Assembly (NCBI GenBank): GCA_965198855.1
Contig: CBDAPZ010000001.1
Location: forward strand, 930,001-994,000
Length of the DNA: 64,000 nt
Source of the DNA: BOG-908 sp965198855
Lineage (GTDB): Bacteria; Pseudomonadota; Alphaproteobacteria; Acetobacterales; Acetobacteraceae
Reading direction: 5' to 3'
The translations under genes were made by a program, and so were the position numbers. This document shows, piece after piece, positions 1 through 8,584 of this stretch. Under the pieces are notes generated by a model. That model worked only from the letters and a program-made list of their open reading frames with translations, had not been told where the DNA came from and ran no database searches. Numbering within the stretch: the first letter of the stretch is position 1; each line of letters starts with the position of its first letter.

Positions 1-5
1 CACCG

Positions 6-1871
6 GTGACGCTGAACAGCGAAATGCCGGCTGGGTTTGTGCCGCACACGGATAACTTCGATTATATCAAGCGCGTGGTGATGATCCCGATGCGCGACGG
101 GGTGAAGCTGCACACCGTCATCATCATCCCGAAAATCGCACATCATGCGCCGATGCTGCTGACACGTACGCCCTACGGCGCGGATGCGCGCTTCGGCAAG
201 ATCACCAGCGCGCATCTCTCCGAGATGATGGACAGCTCGGATGTGACCGACGAGGCGATGCTCACCGGCAACTACATCCGCGTTATCCAGGATGTGCGCG
301 GCAAATACGGATCCGAAGGCGATTACGTGATGACGCGGCCGTTGCGCGGGCCGCTCAACCCCACCGATGTCGATCATTCCACCGACACCTACGACACCAT
401 CGACTGGCTGGTGAAGAACACGCCAGAATCCAACGGGAAGGTTGGTATTCTTGGTATCTCCTATGACGGCTTTACCTCCCTGATGGCGCTGTTCCATCCG
501 CATCCGGCCTTGCGCGCTGCGATGCCGATCAATGCCATGGTCGATGGCTGGATGGGCGACGATTGGTTCCATCACGGCGCCTTCCGGCAATCCAGCCTGG
601 AATATGCCTATGAACAGGAAAGCTCACGCGACAGCCATATCAAATGGTGGTCGGACCACTACGACGATTACGACACCTGGCTTGCCGCAGGCTCTGCCGG
701 CGACATGGCGAAACTACACGGCATGGACAACATCGGTTTCGCGCAGAAGCTGATGGCGCATCCGGCTTACGATTCCTTCTGGCAGAACCAGGCGATCGAC
801 AAACTGCTCGCGAAAGAACCGGTCAGCGTGCCGGTGATGCTGGTGCATTCCCTGTGGGACCAGGAAGACATCTACGGCAACATCGCCGTCTACAAGGCGA
901 TCAAGCCGAAGGATGACGACGGCAAGGTCTTTCTTGTTCTGGGTCCATGGTTTCATCACCAGGAGCGGCTGGACGGCGGTGCGGTCGGCCCGATTGCTTT
1001 CGGCAGCGACACGGCGGCGTATTTCCGGGTGCATATCCTGCGCAATTTCTTCGATCATTTCCTGCAGGACGACGCACCGCCGCTTACCATCTCCCCAGTC
1101 GAGGCCTTCGAGACTGGCACCAATAATTGGCTGGGACTGCAAACCTGGCCATCCGGATGTGCGCAGGGCTGCAACATCAACCATCAGAAACTCTATCTAC
1201 AGACGGGCGGAAAGCTCGCCGGCGCAGCACCGGCCTCAGCCTCTCCAGGTTTCGACAGCTATGTTTCCGATCCCGCAAAGCCGGTGCCCTATCTGCCGCG
1301 GCCCATCCATATCGAGGATGAAGGTGGCGCCAGCTGGCAGACCTGGCTCACCAGCGATCAGCGTGACGCCGCCAGCCGGCCCGACGTGCTGAGCTATGTG
1401 ACGTCGCCGCTCACGGCACGGCTGAAGATCGCCGGTGAGCCTGTCGCCAATCTGACCGCGTCTACGACAGGCACCGATGCGGATTTCGTAGTAAAGCTGA
1501 TCGACGTCTACCCGGACGAGGTGGGGCGCACTCCGAAGCTCGGCGGTTATCAGCTGATGGTCAGCGCTGATATCCTGCGTGCGCGCTACCGGAATGACCC
1601 GAGTGTGCCCGAAGCGATGCCGTCCGATCAGAAGCAATCTTTTTCACTGAACTTGCCGACGACCAATCATGTTTTCCTGCCAGGGCATCGCATCATGGTA
1701 GAAGTGCAATCAAGCTGGTTCCCGCTATACGATCGCAACCCACAGAGTTTTGTAAAGAATATTTTCTTTGCAAAGCCGGGTGATTTTCGACGCGCGACAA
1801 TCAAGGTGTTCGATGCCGGTCCGAACGCGAGTTTCATCGATCTACCAGTTGCAGCTGCCAATCTACCTTGA
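6..1871 (+). CDS. CocE/NonD (X-Pro dipeptidyl-peptidase S15) family hydrolase, 5' end possibly cut
   Basis: An alpha/beta-hydrolase of the CocE/NonD family, whose members hydrolyse ester or amide bonds (cocaine esterase, alpha-amino acid ester hydrolase, X-Pro peptidase). The sequence shows the early MRDGVKLHT strand, the nucleophile elbow GISYDG (Ser near residue 152) and the C-terminal jelly-roll domain typical of the family, ending in the usual strands with HRIMVEVQSSWFP. At 621 residues it is close to full length. The GTG at position 6 is only the first in-frame start inside the window, so the real start may lie upstream and a signal peptide cannot be judged. The exact substrate cannot be told from sequence. 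Confidence 0.85.
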   Translation: MTLNSEMPAGFVPHTDNFDYIKRVVMIPMRDGVKLHTVIIIPKIAHHAPMLLTRTPYGADARFGKITSAHLSEMMDSSDVTDEAMLTGNYIRVIQDVRGKYGSEGDYVMTRPLRGPLNPTDVDHSTDTYDTIDWLVKNTPESNGKVGILGISYDGFTSLMALFHPHPALRAAMPINAMVDGWMGDDWFHHGAFRQSSLEYAYEQESSRDSHIKWWSDHYDDYDTWLAAGSAGDMAKLHGMDNIGFAQKLMAHPAYDSFWQNQAIDKLLAKEPVSVPVMLVHSLWDQEDIYGNIAVYKAIKPKDDDGKVFLVLGPWFHHQERLDGGAVGPIAFGSDTAAYFRVHILRNFFDHFLQDDAPPLTISPVEAFETGTNNWLGLQTWPSGCAQGCNINHQKLYLQTGGKLAGAAPASASPGFDSYVSDPAKPVPYLPRPIHIEDEGGASWQTWLTSDQRDAASRPDVLSYVTSPLTARLKIAGEPVANLTASTTGTDADFVVKLIDVYPDEVGRTPKLGGYQLMVSADILRARYRNDPSVPEAMPSDQKQSFSLNLPTTNHVFLPGHRIMVEVQSSWFPLYDRNPQSFVKNIFFAKPGDFRRATIKVFDAGPNASFIDLPVAAANLP

Positions 1872-2077
1872 CGGAATGAACATCCTGGTAAGCTAATCAC
1901 TCAATTTTGCGCGAGATCAGGGATCGTACAGGCCGTCCGCGAATTAAAATCTGGACGCGTGCATTAGATGCCCTTTATCGCTATTATGGGTGGAAGCGCT
2001 GATGCTATAAGCGCGTAGGTTGTGAAAAAGGCTCCCGCAGGCGCGTTCCGAGAAGACACAATTGTAGAGAGAGAGTT

Positions 2078-3340
2078 ATGACGGCAACGCTTCTGGACTC
2101 GCCTGTCAGCGTACACCGGGCCGTGACACTACGGTATATTCTATCCCTTACCGCTGTCGCATTACTCTCCCTGCTGGGCTGGCAGCTGATGACCGCCCAA
2201 CTCGCAGGCCATAAACGGCAGGATGAGTCAGTCTCCTTGGCTGGCGCCCAACGGATGCTCTCCCATCAGATGGCAGGTCTGGTGGCCGAGAGCCTGGGTC
2301 CGCAAAGCGTCGAACGCCATGCGCAGACCATCGCCGAGCTGGCATCGGCTGAAAAACGCTACATCGCCTCATTTCACATCCTGGGCGCGAACGCCGCTAA
2401 TACACCACGCAGAACAGCAGCCGATCGTGAGTTGCGTGCTGCCTACTTTGATGGACCAAGTTCCATCTTGGCTGCGTCGGCGAAGATCGACCACGATGTA
2501 GGCGCGCTCGAAGCTGGTCAGATGAGCAAACCCGATGCCGAGGCCTTGATCGTGTGGATGCGTGGTCCGGCCATCCACCTGCTCGATCGTGCGGTCGCCG
2601 CACAAAAAGGTCTGGCGAAGCAGACACTGCTCGATTTGCGATTCTACCATGTGGTGGACCTGCTTGCGGTGCTCGCAGTGCTTCTTCTTGAGGCGGTTTT
2701 CGTCTTCGCACCACTGGCCCGCCGCCTAGCCCGGCAGACCACGGAAATGCAACGTCAATCTCGCGTTCTGCTCGAGACCTCACAGGAGCTGGAGCGCCTG
2801 GCTTCTACCGATGGGCTAACCCGATTGGCCAATCGTCGTGCGCTCGACACCGCTTTGTCCGGCAGCGGCAACTGGATCCCTGAGCGTCCGCGCCCGGCTC
2901 ATGCGCGGCCGGCTTCCTCTACCGGCGTGATCTCGTTCGATCTCGATTGCTTCAAGCAGGTGAACGACACCTACGGGCACCCTGCCGGGGACGAGGTGTT
3001 GCGCGCGGTGGGCGAGAGGCTGCGCGCCGTCTGCCGCGCCGGCGACCTTGTGGCGCGCATGGGCGGCGATGAATTCACGGCGATCTTGTACGATGTCCCC
3101 TCCAGCGAGTTCGTCGAAGCGATCGCCGAACGTATCCGTGCCACCGTGGCCGAACCAGTGCCGTTCGAGGGCGTGAACCTCGTCGTGGGCGCCTCGATCG
3201 GCACCTGCCTGGTGCCGGACCAGGCGTCTAACCTGCAGGCAGCACTTAAAATCGCCGACGATATGCAGCGCGAAGCCAAGCAGCAAACCAAATCCCGCAG
3301 CGCCCGCCGGCGGATCGGCGCTCCCGAGCAGGTTTGGTAG
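2078..3340 (+). CDS. Membrane diguanylate cyclase with PilJ-type sensory domain
   Basis: Predicted to make c-di-GMP from two GTP at the inner membrane. Residues about 19-41 form a first transmembrane segment. A periplasmic stretch follows with the SLAGAQRMLSHQMA pattern of type IV pili methyl-accepting (PilJ-N) sensors, then a second membrane helix near 190-212 and a GGDEF domain. The active-site GGDEF is intact at residues 329-333. RxxD (RAGD) sits five residues before it, the product-inhibition I-site. No EAL domain is present. The start is ATG after a purine-rich stretch (gagagagagtt). The gene stands alone and converges on the lrgB gene. The signal sensed is unknown. Confidence 0.9.
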   Translation: MTATLLDSPVSVHRAVTLRYILSLTAVALLSLLGWQLMTAQLAGHKRQDESVSLAGAQRMLSHQMAGLVAESLGPQSVERHAQTIAELASAEKRYIASFHILGANAANTPRRTAADRELRAAYFDGPSSILAASAKIDHDVGALEAGQMSKPDAEALIVWMRGPAIHLLDRAVAAQKGLAKQTLLDLRFYHVVDLLAVLAVLLLEAVFVFAPLARRLARQTTEMQRQSRVLLETSQELERLASTDGLTRLANRRALDTALSGSGNWIPERPRPAHARPASSTGVISFDLDCFKQVNDTYGHPAGDEVLRAVGERLRAVCRAGDLVARMGGDEFTAILYDVPSSEFVEAIAERIRATVAEPVPFEGVNLVVGASIGTCLVPDQASNLQAALKIADDMQREAKQQTKSRSARRRIGAPEQVW

Positions 3341-3443
3341 AAAGGCGAGGGGAATTGCCCTTGCCTCAGATCTGGAGGTCTGGAGGGTCTCCTTCCAGCG
3401 GGCGCACCGCCAGAACGCCATCGGTTCGAGTGCCGGTGGCGCG

Positions 3444-3470
3444 GGGGCAGAGCCCCTGGGCTTTCTTTTT
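3444..3470 (+). terminator. GC hairpin followed by T-rich tract, probable terminator
   Basis: GGGGC at 3444-3448 pairs with GCCCC at 3452-3456 across a 3-nt loop, and ctttcttttt follows at 3461-3470. It lies between the convergent diguanylate cyclase and lrgB genes, so it would end transcription of the plus-strand gene. The T-rich tract runs up to the lrgB stop codon. Confidence 0.55.
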
Positions 3471-4197
3471 ACCAGACCCTCACGAGCAGCGGCACAATCA
3501 GGGCGGTAGCGATCCCGTTTAGTCCTACGGCGATGCCTGCGAATGTGCCGGCGAGTTCGTCCACCTGAAAGGCGCGTGCCGTGCCGAGACCGTGCGCGGC
3601 CAGGCCGATGGCGAAGCCGCGGGCACGCCAATCCAGAACACCCAGCGCGTTCAGCAGCGGACGCGTGACGACGGCGCCGAAGATGCCGGTGGCGATCACC
3701 AGCACGGCGGTGAGTGACGGCGAGCCGCCGATATGTTCGGCGATCCCCATCGCGATCGGCGTCGTCACCGACTTTGGTGCGACAGACAGGATGATTTCGC
3801 GCGAGCCGCCCAGTGCCCAGGCCACTGCCATCGCAGACAACGCTGCGGTGAGCGAGCCGGTAATAAGTGCGGCGAAGATCGGCAGGGCGGCGCGGCCGAC
3901 CACATGGCGGTTACGGAACATCGGCACGGCGAGTGCCACGGTTGCCGGTCCCAGCAGGAAGTGCACGAATTGCGCACCTTCGAAATAGGTGGCGTAGCTG
4001 GTGCCGGTGCCGAGCAGGATTGCCACCAGCAACGCCACTGCGATGGCAACCGGGTTGACCGCCGGGTGGCGTCGTGCGCGTTGATGCAACGCTGTGCCGC
4101 AGGCATAGGCGGCCAAGGTTGCGGCCAGCCACAGCAAAGGTTGGGTGTGCAGGTACACCCAGAGATGGGTGATCGTCGCGTGGCCGGCATTGATCAT
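3469..4197 (-). CDS. lrgB: LrgB/CidB family membrane protein
   Basis: A polytopic inner-membrane protein of the LrgB/CidB/YohK family, 242 residues, the usual family length. Family members act with LrgA-type holin-like proteins in controlling murein hydrolase export, or in some bacteria in transport of small organic acids. Several hydrophobic helices and the conserved segment SVAPKSVTTPIAMGIAEHIGG are visible. The ATG overlaps the lrgA stop codon (ATGA), so the two are translationally coupled, last in a four-gene minus-strand operon. Which of the family's proposed roles applies cannot be decided from sequence. Confidence 0.88.
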   Translation of the reverse strand: MINAGHATITHLWVYLHTQPLLWLAATLAAYACGTALHQRARRHPAVNPVAIAVALLVAILLGTGTSYATYFEGAQFVHFLLGPATVALAVPMFRNRHVVGRAALPIFAALITGSLTAALSAMAVAWALGGSREIILSVAPKSVTTPIAMGIAEHIGGSPSLTAVLVIATGIFGAVVTRPLLNALGVLDWRARGFAIGLAAHGLGTARAFQVDELAGTFAGIAVGLNGIATALIVPLLVRVW

Positions 4198-4541
4198 GGC
4201 TTGCGCATGCGGCGATCGACTGCCTGGAACACCAGCGCGGCGACAGCGATGGCGAGTGTGGTGGAGATCACCACCGAGGCTGCCAGCGGCACGAACTCAC
4301 GTGCGATCCGGTCGCCATTGGCGATGACGCCGACCGCAGCCGGCACGAAGAATAGGCTGAGATGAGAGAGCAGGAAATCCGCGGCGCGTCCGAGATCGTC
4401 CGGCAATCTGCCGCGCCAGATCAGCAGCCCTGCGAGGAGCACCATGCCCACCACCGGGCCGGGCACCGGGAGTGCCAGCGTGCGAGAGACGACTTCGCCC
4501 AGAAGCTGGCAGGTGAGCAGGGACAGGATGGCAAGTATCAT
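4194..4541 (-). CDS. lrgA: LrgA/CidA family holin-like protein
   Basis: A small membrane protein of 115 residues with about four hydrophobic helices, matching the LrgA/CidA/YohJ family in length and in the segment LPVPGPVVGMVLL near the N terminus. It pairs with the LrgB-type protein encoded directly downstream, and the stop overlaps the lrgB start by ATGA. Upstream, its ATG overlaps the stop of the nicotinate phosphoribosyltransferase gene in the same way, so expression is tied to that metabolic operon. Members are known as antiholin-like or holin-like regulators of autolysis. Confidence 0.87.
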   Translation of the reverse strand: MILAILSLLTCQLLGEVVSRTLALPVPGPVVGMVLLAGLLIWRGRLPDDLGRAADFLLSHLSLFFVPAAVGVIANGDRIAREFVPLAASVVISTTLAIAVAALVFQAVDRRMRKP

Positions 4542-5656
4542 GGTTGGCGCAGCAGGAATTCACGCCCGATTTTTACCCGCTTCGTGCTGCCATAGGCGAT
4601 GATATCTGCGGTGGCATAGGTTTCCGACCAATGCTCGGGCAGGAAGCTGCCGGTGCCGACAATGTCGATAGGCGCCTGCGCGTCGGCCATCACCCGGCAT
4701 TTCTCCACGCCGAACCCTGACGAGGCGACGATGTGCACCTTGGGGAAACCGGCCTTGTCCAGCATGTCGCGCATTGCCCAGATGGCGGCTGCGGAAACGC
4801 CGGTGCCAACCAGGTAACGCAGCTCCGCATCGCTGCGAAAGCGCCGCAATGCGCCTGGTGCATGGCGTTCCAGAACGGCATAGCTCGTTTGTGGATCGAG
4901 GCCTTCGAGAAACCGGCCGCCATGGGTATCAAGCCGGGTGGAGAGTTTTCCGGCTTTCGCCATGTCTGGAAAGCGCGCGCAGACTTCGAGCGTATCTGTC
5001 ACTTCGCGGCCGAAATAATCGGGTAATATCGTCATGGGTTCGCCGGGAAATGTTTCATAGAACATCTCCGCGGCGCGCAACGTGGAGCCTGCGTAGCCGA
5101 TCAAGGCATGCGGCATGGTGCCGAGACCGTAAGCTGCACCGAAATACGCGGCGGTCGCATCGTTGGCGCTCCCGGCGAAGCCTTTTGCACCTTCGCGTTG
5201 TGCAGCCCGGCTGCCGACGGCGCAGGCATAGCCCATCAGATGCTGCATCTCCTCGCCGGCATCATGCCGTGCATCCATGGCGAGAAACGACACCTTGGGC
5301 AGCGCCAGGCACATCTGGTAGGCATTATGGGCGGCAACGCAGGCTGCCCCGATCTTCTGCAGCAGCAGGGTTTCGAGATCGACGAGTGCTGCGAAACTGC
5401 CGGAAATGTACAGCAACGGCTCACCGGCGCCTACCCATTCACCTTCCGGGTGCAGGATCTCCGTCTTGAATGCCACGCTGCGGAGCTTCGCCACGTCATC
5501 GAGCCAGGCGAGCATCTTTCCCGGCGCCGAGATCACCGGCCGACGCAGGAACACCGCGTAGGTGACATCCACGTCGCCGAATCGGGCAAGTATCGCTTTC
5601 GTTCGATTAAAATACGCGTCGGTCCGCGCAGTGATCTCCTGGTCGGTGATGCTCAC
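4538..5656 (-). CDS. pncB: Nicotinate phosphoribosyltransferase
   Basis: Joins nicotinate and phosphoribosyl pyrophosphate to nicotinate mononucleotide in the Preiss-Handler NAD salvage route, in the cytosol. The protein shows the family's late phosphate-binding region (VASSGFGVEKC, then DIVGTGSFLPEHW) and the DTHGGRFLEG region before it. I chose the GTG at 5656 because it overlaps the DAHP synthase stop as GTGA and gives 372 residues beginning VSITDQEITARTDAYF. The longer frame to 5764 would run back into the upstream gene. The downstream stop overlaps lrgA. It resembles the archaeal-type, shorter NAPRTase branch. Confidence 0.85.
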   Translation of the reverse strand: MSITDQEITARTDAYFNRTKAILARFGDVDVTYAVFLRRPVISAPGKMLAWLDDVAKLRSVAFKTEILHPEGEWVGAGEPLLYISGSFAALVDLETLLLQKIGAACVAAHNAYQMCLALPKVSFLAMDARHDAGEEMQHLMGYACAVGSRAAQREGAKGFAGSANDATAAYFGAAYGLGTMPHALIGYAGSTLRAAEMFYETFPGEPMTILPDYFGREVTDTLEVCARFPDMAKAGKLSTRLDTHGGRFLEGLDPQTSYAVLERHAPGALRRFRSDAELRYLVGTGVSAAAIWAMRDMLDKAGFPKVHIVASSGFGVEKCRVMADAQAPIDIVGTGSFLPEHWSETYATADIIAYGSTKRVKIGREFLLRQP

Positions 5657-7038
5657 TGCGCTGCCAAGGCGGGAGCGGCAGCGGCAAGCCGCCGCGCCTT
5701 CAGCTCGGCGGCCACCAGGAAGGCGAGCTCCAGCGATTGCTCGGCATTCAGCCGTGGATCGCAAAAAGTCTCGTAGCGGTCACCAAGATCTGCTTCCGTC
5801 AGCCGGTGTGCGCCGCCGACGCATTCGGTGACCGGCTGGCCGGTCATCTCCACATGCACGCCGCCGGGCCGCCCGCCTTCAGCCACGAACACATCGAAGA
5901 AGCCACGCACTTCCGCAAGAATAGAATCGAAATTGCGTGTCTTGATCTTCAGTGCCGTGCTTACCGTGTTGCCGTGCATCGGGTCGCAGAGCCACACCAC
6001 TTTCTTGCCCTCGCGTTGCACCGCACGCAGCAACGGAGCCAGATGCGTGCTCACTTTTTCCACGCCCATGCGGCTGATCAGGGTAAGCCGTCCCGGTTCG
6101 TCGTCTGGGTGCAGGATCTCGATCAGGCGCAGCAGGTCGTCTACCGGCGTGGAGGGCCCCACCTTGATGCCGATGGGGTTCTTCACGCCGCGCAAAAACT
6201 CGACATGCGCGCCGTCCACCTGGCGGGTGCGGTCGCCGATCCACAGGAAATTGGCCGAGCAACCATACCAGTCGCCGGTGGTGCTATCCACGCGTGTCAG
6301 GGCCTGCTCGTAGGGCAGCAGCAGGCATTCATGGCTGGTGTAGAACTCGGTTTCGCGGATCTGCGCGGTGTTGGCACTGCCGATACCGCAAGCGGCCATG
6401 AAGCCCAGCGTCTCGTCGATGCGCGTGGCCAAGTCCTGATAGCGCGCCGCCAGGGGCGAGCGCGCGACGAAATCGAGATTCCAGCGATGCACCTCGTGCA
6501 GGTCGGCATAGCCGCCATTGGCAAAGGCGCGCAGCAGGTTCATGCGCCCGGCCGACTGGAAATAGGCAGTCTCCATCCGCCGCGGATCCGGCACGCGCGC
6601 GCTGGCCTCAAAATCCGGCCCGTTGATGATGTCACCGCGATAGCTGGGCAGCGACACGCCGTCGATCGTCTCCATGTCCGAAGAGCGCGGCTTGGCAAAC
6701 TGGCCGGCCATGCGGCCGATTTTCACCACCGGCACGGTAGCGCCGAAAGTGAGCACTACAGCCATCTGCAGCAGCACGCGGAAGGTGTCGCGCACGGAGT
6801 TGGCGTTGAAATCCGCAAAACTCTCGGCGCAATCGCCGCCCTGCAGCACAAAGGCGCGCCCCTCGGCTGCCATCGCAAGTGCGCTCTTCAGCCGCCTGGC
6901 TTCACCCGCGAACACCAGCGGCGGATAGGTTTTCAGCCGTGCCTCTGCCGCCACGAGTGCTGCCGCGTCCGGATAGGCGGGCGCCTGGCGGATCGGGCGG
7001 TTGCGCCAGGTTTCGGGCGTCCAGGAGGCGGGTGGCAT
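5653..7038 (-). CDS. Class II 3-deoxy-7-phosphoheptulonate synthase (DAHP synthase)
   Basis: Condenses phosphoenolpyruvate and erythrose 4-phosphate, the first step of the shikimate pathway. At 461 residues it fits the plant/microbial class II enzymes. Hallmarks visible are the N-terminal WTPETWRNRPIRQAPAYPD, the metal-cysteine segment VLQGGDCAESF, the substrate-binding WIGDRTRQ and KVGPSTP segments, VVWLCDPMHGNT, and PGGVHVEMTG with its metal-ligand region. It is the first gene of a coupled operon with pncB, lrgA and lrgB. A strong 17-bp hairpin lies about 30 bp upstream of its start and could affect read-through from gor. No regulatory ACT domain is present. Confidence 0.93.
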   Translation of the reverse strand: MPPASWTPETWRNRPIRQAPAYPDAAALVAAEARLKTYPPLVFAGEARRLKSALAMAAEGRAFVLQGGDCAESFADFNANSVRDTFRVLLQMAVVLTFGATVPVVKIGRMAGQFAKPRSSDMETIDGVSLPSYRGDIINGPDFEASARVPDPRRMETAYFQSAGRMNLLRAFANGGYADLHEVHRWNLDFVARSPLAARYQDLATRIDETLGFMAACGIGSANTAQIRETEFYTSHECLLLPYEQALTRVDSTTGDWYGCSANFLWIGDRTRQVDGAHVEFLRGVKNPIGIKVGPSTPVDDLLRLIEILHPDDEPGRLTLISRMGVEKVSTHLAPLLRAVQREGKKVVWLCDPMHGNTVSTALKIKTRNFDSILAEVRGFFDVFVAEGGRPGGVHVEMTGQPVTECVGGAHRLTEADLGDRYETFCDPRLNAEQSLELAFLVAAELKARRLAAAAPALAAQ

Positions 7039-7070
7039 TTGGCTGGTCCTCAGTCTGAGGGGCTTTCATA

Positions 7071-7108
7071 GAAGACTGGGGGGAATGAAGCCATTCCCCC
7101 CAGTCTTC
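7071..7108 (-). terminator. Perfect 17-bp hairpin between gor and the DAHP synthase operon
   Basis: GAAGACTGGGGGGAATG at 7071-7087 is exactly complementary to 7092-7108, with a 4-nt AAGC loop. It lies in the 97-bp gap between the gor stop and the DAHP synthase start, both on the minus strand. No T-run follows on the minus strand, so it may be an mRNA-stabilising or attenuating hairpin rather than a classic intrinsic terminator. Confidence 0.6.
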
Positions 7109-7135
7109 CCAGCAATTCCTAGTATTGGGGTCAGT

Positions 7136-8494
7136 TCAGGAGCCGCTTACCCGCGTCCTCGTCCGCAGCGTCACCCATTCCTCGGCCGAGGTCGGATGTA
7201 TGCCGATCGTGCGGTCGAAATCGGCCTTTGTCGCGCCAGCCGTCATCGCAATGCCGATGCCCTGCATCATCTCCGCCGCATCGTCACCAATCATAAGTGC
7301 ACCCACTACACGCTGGCTTGCCTGATCTACCACCAGCTTCATCAACGACCGTCGATCGCGGCCGCTCATCATGTGACGCATTGGCTTGAACTTCGCCACA
7401 TACACGTCCACCCGACCATATTTCGTCGCCGCGTCCTCCTCCGACAACCCGCACGTGCCGATCGGCGGCACCGAGAACACCGCCGTCGGGATCGCCTCGA
7501 ACGACCAGCTGCGCACATGCTTGCCGAACAGGCGATCCGCCAGGTTATGCCCCTCGGCGATCGCCACCGGCGTAAGATTCATCTTGTTGGACACATCGCC
7601 AATCGCAAAGATATGTGGCTGGCTCGTGGCGTTCTGCTCATCCACCACGACGCCACCATTGGCTGCCACCTCGACGCCAGCTTCCGCCAGACCAAGCCCC
7701 TCGGTTTTCGGCGCGCGCCCCAATGCGAAAAACACCAGGTCGCTGTCGAAACTGCGGCCATCCGTCAGATGCAGCCGCTTGCAACCATCATCGAGCTCTT
7801 CCAGACGGTGCAGTAGCACGCTGGGATGTAGCTTTATCCCCTGCGCCTCCATCGCCTCGCACAAAGCCTGGCGAAGTTCATGATCGAAGCCACGCAGCGG
7901 CAGTTTCTGCCGATACAACACATCGACCTCCGCACCCAAACCGCGGAAGATGCCGGCGAACTCCACCCCGATATAGCCACTACCCACCAGCGTCACCCGC
8001 TTCGGGCGTTCCGGAAGATAGAAAGCCTGATCGGAGACGATGCCGAGCGAGGCACCCTCGATATCTGGCCAGATCGGTGCGCCGCCCACCGCGATCACGA
8101 TCCGTTCCGCAGTGACCCTCTGCTCGCCCAACTGCAATGTATGCGCGTCGATAAACACCGCACGCTCGAAAAAAGATCTGACTCCCGAGTTTTCCAGCAG
8201 TTTCACATAGATGCCGTTTAGCCGCGAAATCTCATGGTCCTTGGAGGACATTAACGCGGCCCAATCATGCGTGCCGGGCACCGTATCCCAGCCAAATCCG
8301 TGGCTGTCGGCCGCATGCGCCGCATATTCCGCAGCCTGCACCATCAGCTTCTTCGGCACGCACCCCACATTTACGCAGGTGCCACCCCAGTGTTTCTCCT
8401 CCGCAATCCCAACTCGCGCACCATGCGACGCCGCAATCCGCGCACACCGCACCCCACCGGACCCACCACCAATGACAAAAAGATCAAAATCCAT
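7136..8494 (-). CDS. gor: Glutathione-disulfide reductase
   Basis: An FAD-dependent pyridine nucleotide-disulfide oxidoreductase that regenerates GSH from GSSG with NADPH in the cytosol. The FAD dinucleotide-binding GGGSGGVRCAR is at the N terminus. The redox pair is in GGTCVNVGCVPKK (Cys40 and Cys45), and the second nucleotide-binding motif is VGSGYIGVEFAGI. The C-terminal dimer loop holds the catalytic HPTSAEEWV. The length of 452 residues is normal, and the CVNVGC spacing favours Gor over dihydrolipoamide or mercuric reductase. It lies downstream of gabD on the same strand, separated by a T-rich palindromic repeat. Confidence 0.92.
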   Translation of the reverse strand: MDFDLFVIGGGSGGVRCARIAASHGARVGIAEEKHWGGTCVNVGCVPKKLMVQAAEYAAHAADSHGFGWDTVPGTHDWAALMSSKDHEISRLNGIYVKLLENSGVRSFFERAVFIDAHTLQLGEQRVTAERIVIAVGGAPIWPDIEGASLGIVSDQAFYLPERPKRVTLVGSGYIGVEFAGIFRGLGAEVDVLYRQKLPLRGFDHELRQALCEAMEAQGIKLHPSVLLHRLEELDDGCKRLHLTDGRSFDSDLVFFALGRAPKTEGLGLAEAGVEVAANGGVVVDEQNATSQPHIFAIGDVSNKMNLTPVAIAEGHNLADRLFGKHVRSWSFEAIPTAVFSVPPIGTCGLSEEDAATKYGRVDVYVAKFKPMRHMMSGRDRRSLMKLVVDQASQRVVGALMIGDDAAEMMQGIGIAMTAGATKADFDRTIGIHPTSAEEWVTLRTRTRVSGS

Positions 8495-8515
8495 GCTGGG
8501 CTCACCTCAGAACAT

Positions 8516-8584
8516 AAAAGTCTTTTGCTTCTTTTCTTCAGAAAAGAAGGCCTTCTTTTTTGAAAAAAAGAAGCAAAAAACTTC
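8516..8584. repeat. T-rich palindromic dispersed repeat, copy 1
   Basis: Arms 8518-8540 and 8561-8583 match as an inverted repeat at 21 of 23 positions, with smaller hairpins inside (CTTCTTTTC against GAAAAGAAG). The same core AAAAGTCTTTTGCTTC recurs at 30411, and a partial inverted copy is at 49129. The site starts at the gabD stop codon and lies ahead of gor, so it probably also ends gabD transcription. The sequence is in striking contrast to its GC-rich surroundings. Confidence 0.75.

Noticed and set aside
5737..7071. Long plus-strand open frame (444 codons) opposite the DAHP synthase gene
   Set aside because: It is His/Arg/Ala-rich with no domain, and lies entirely antisense to a well-conserved enzyme; it is a codon-bias shadow.
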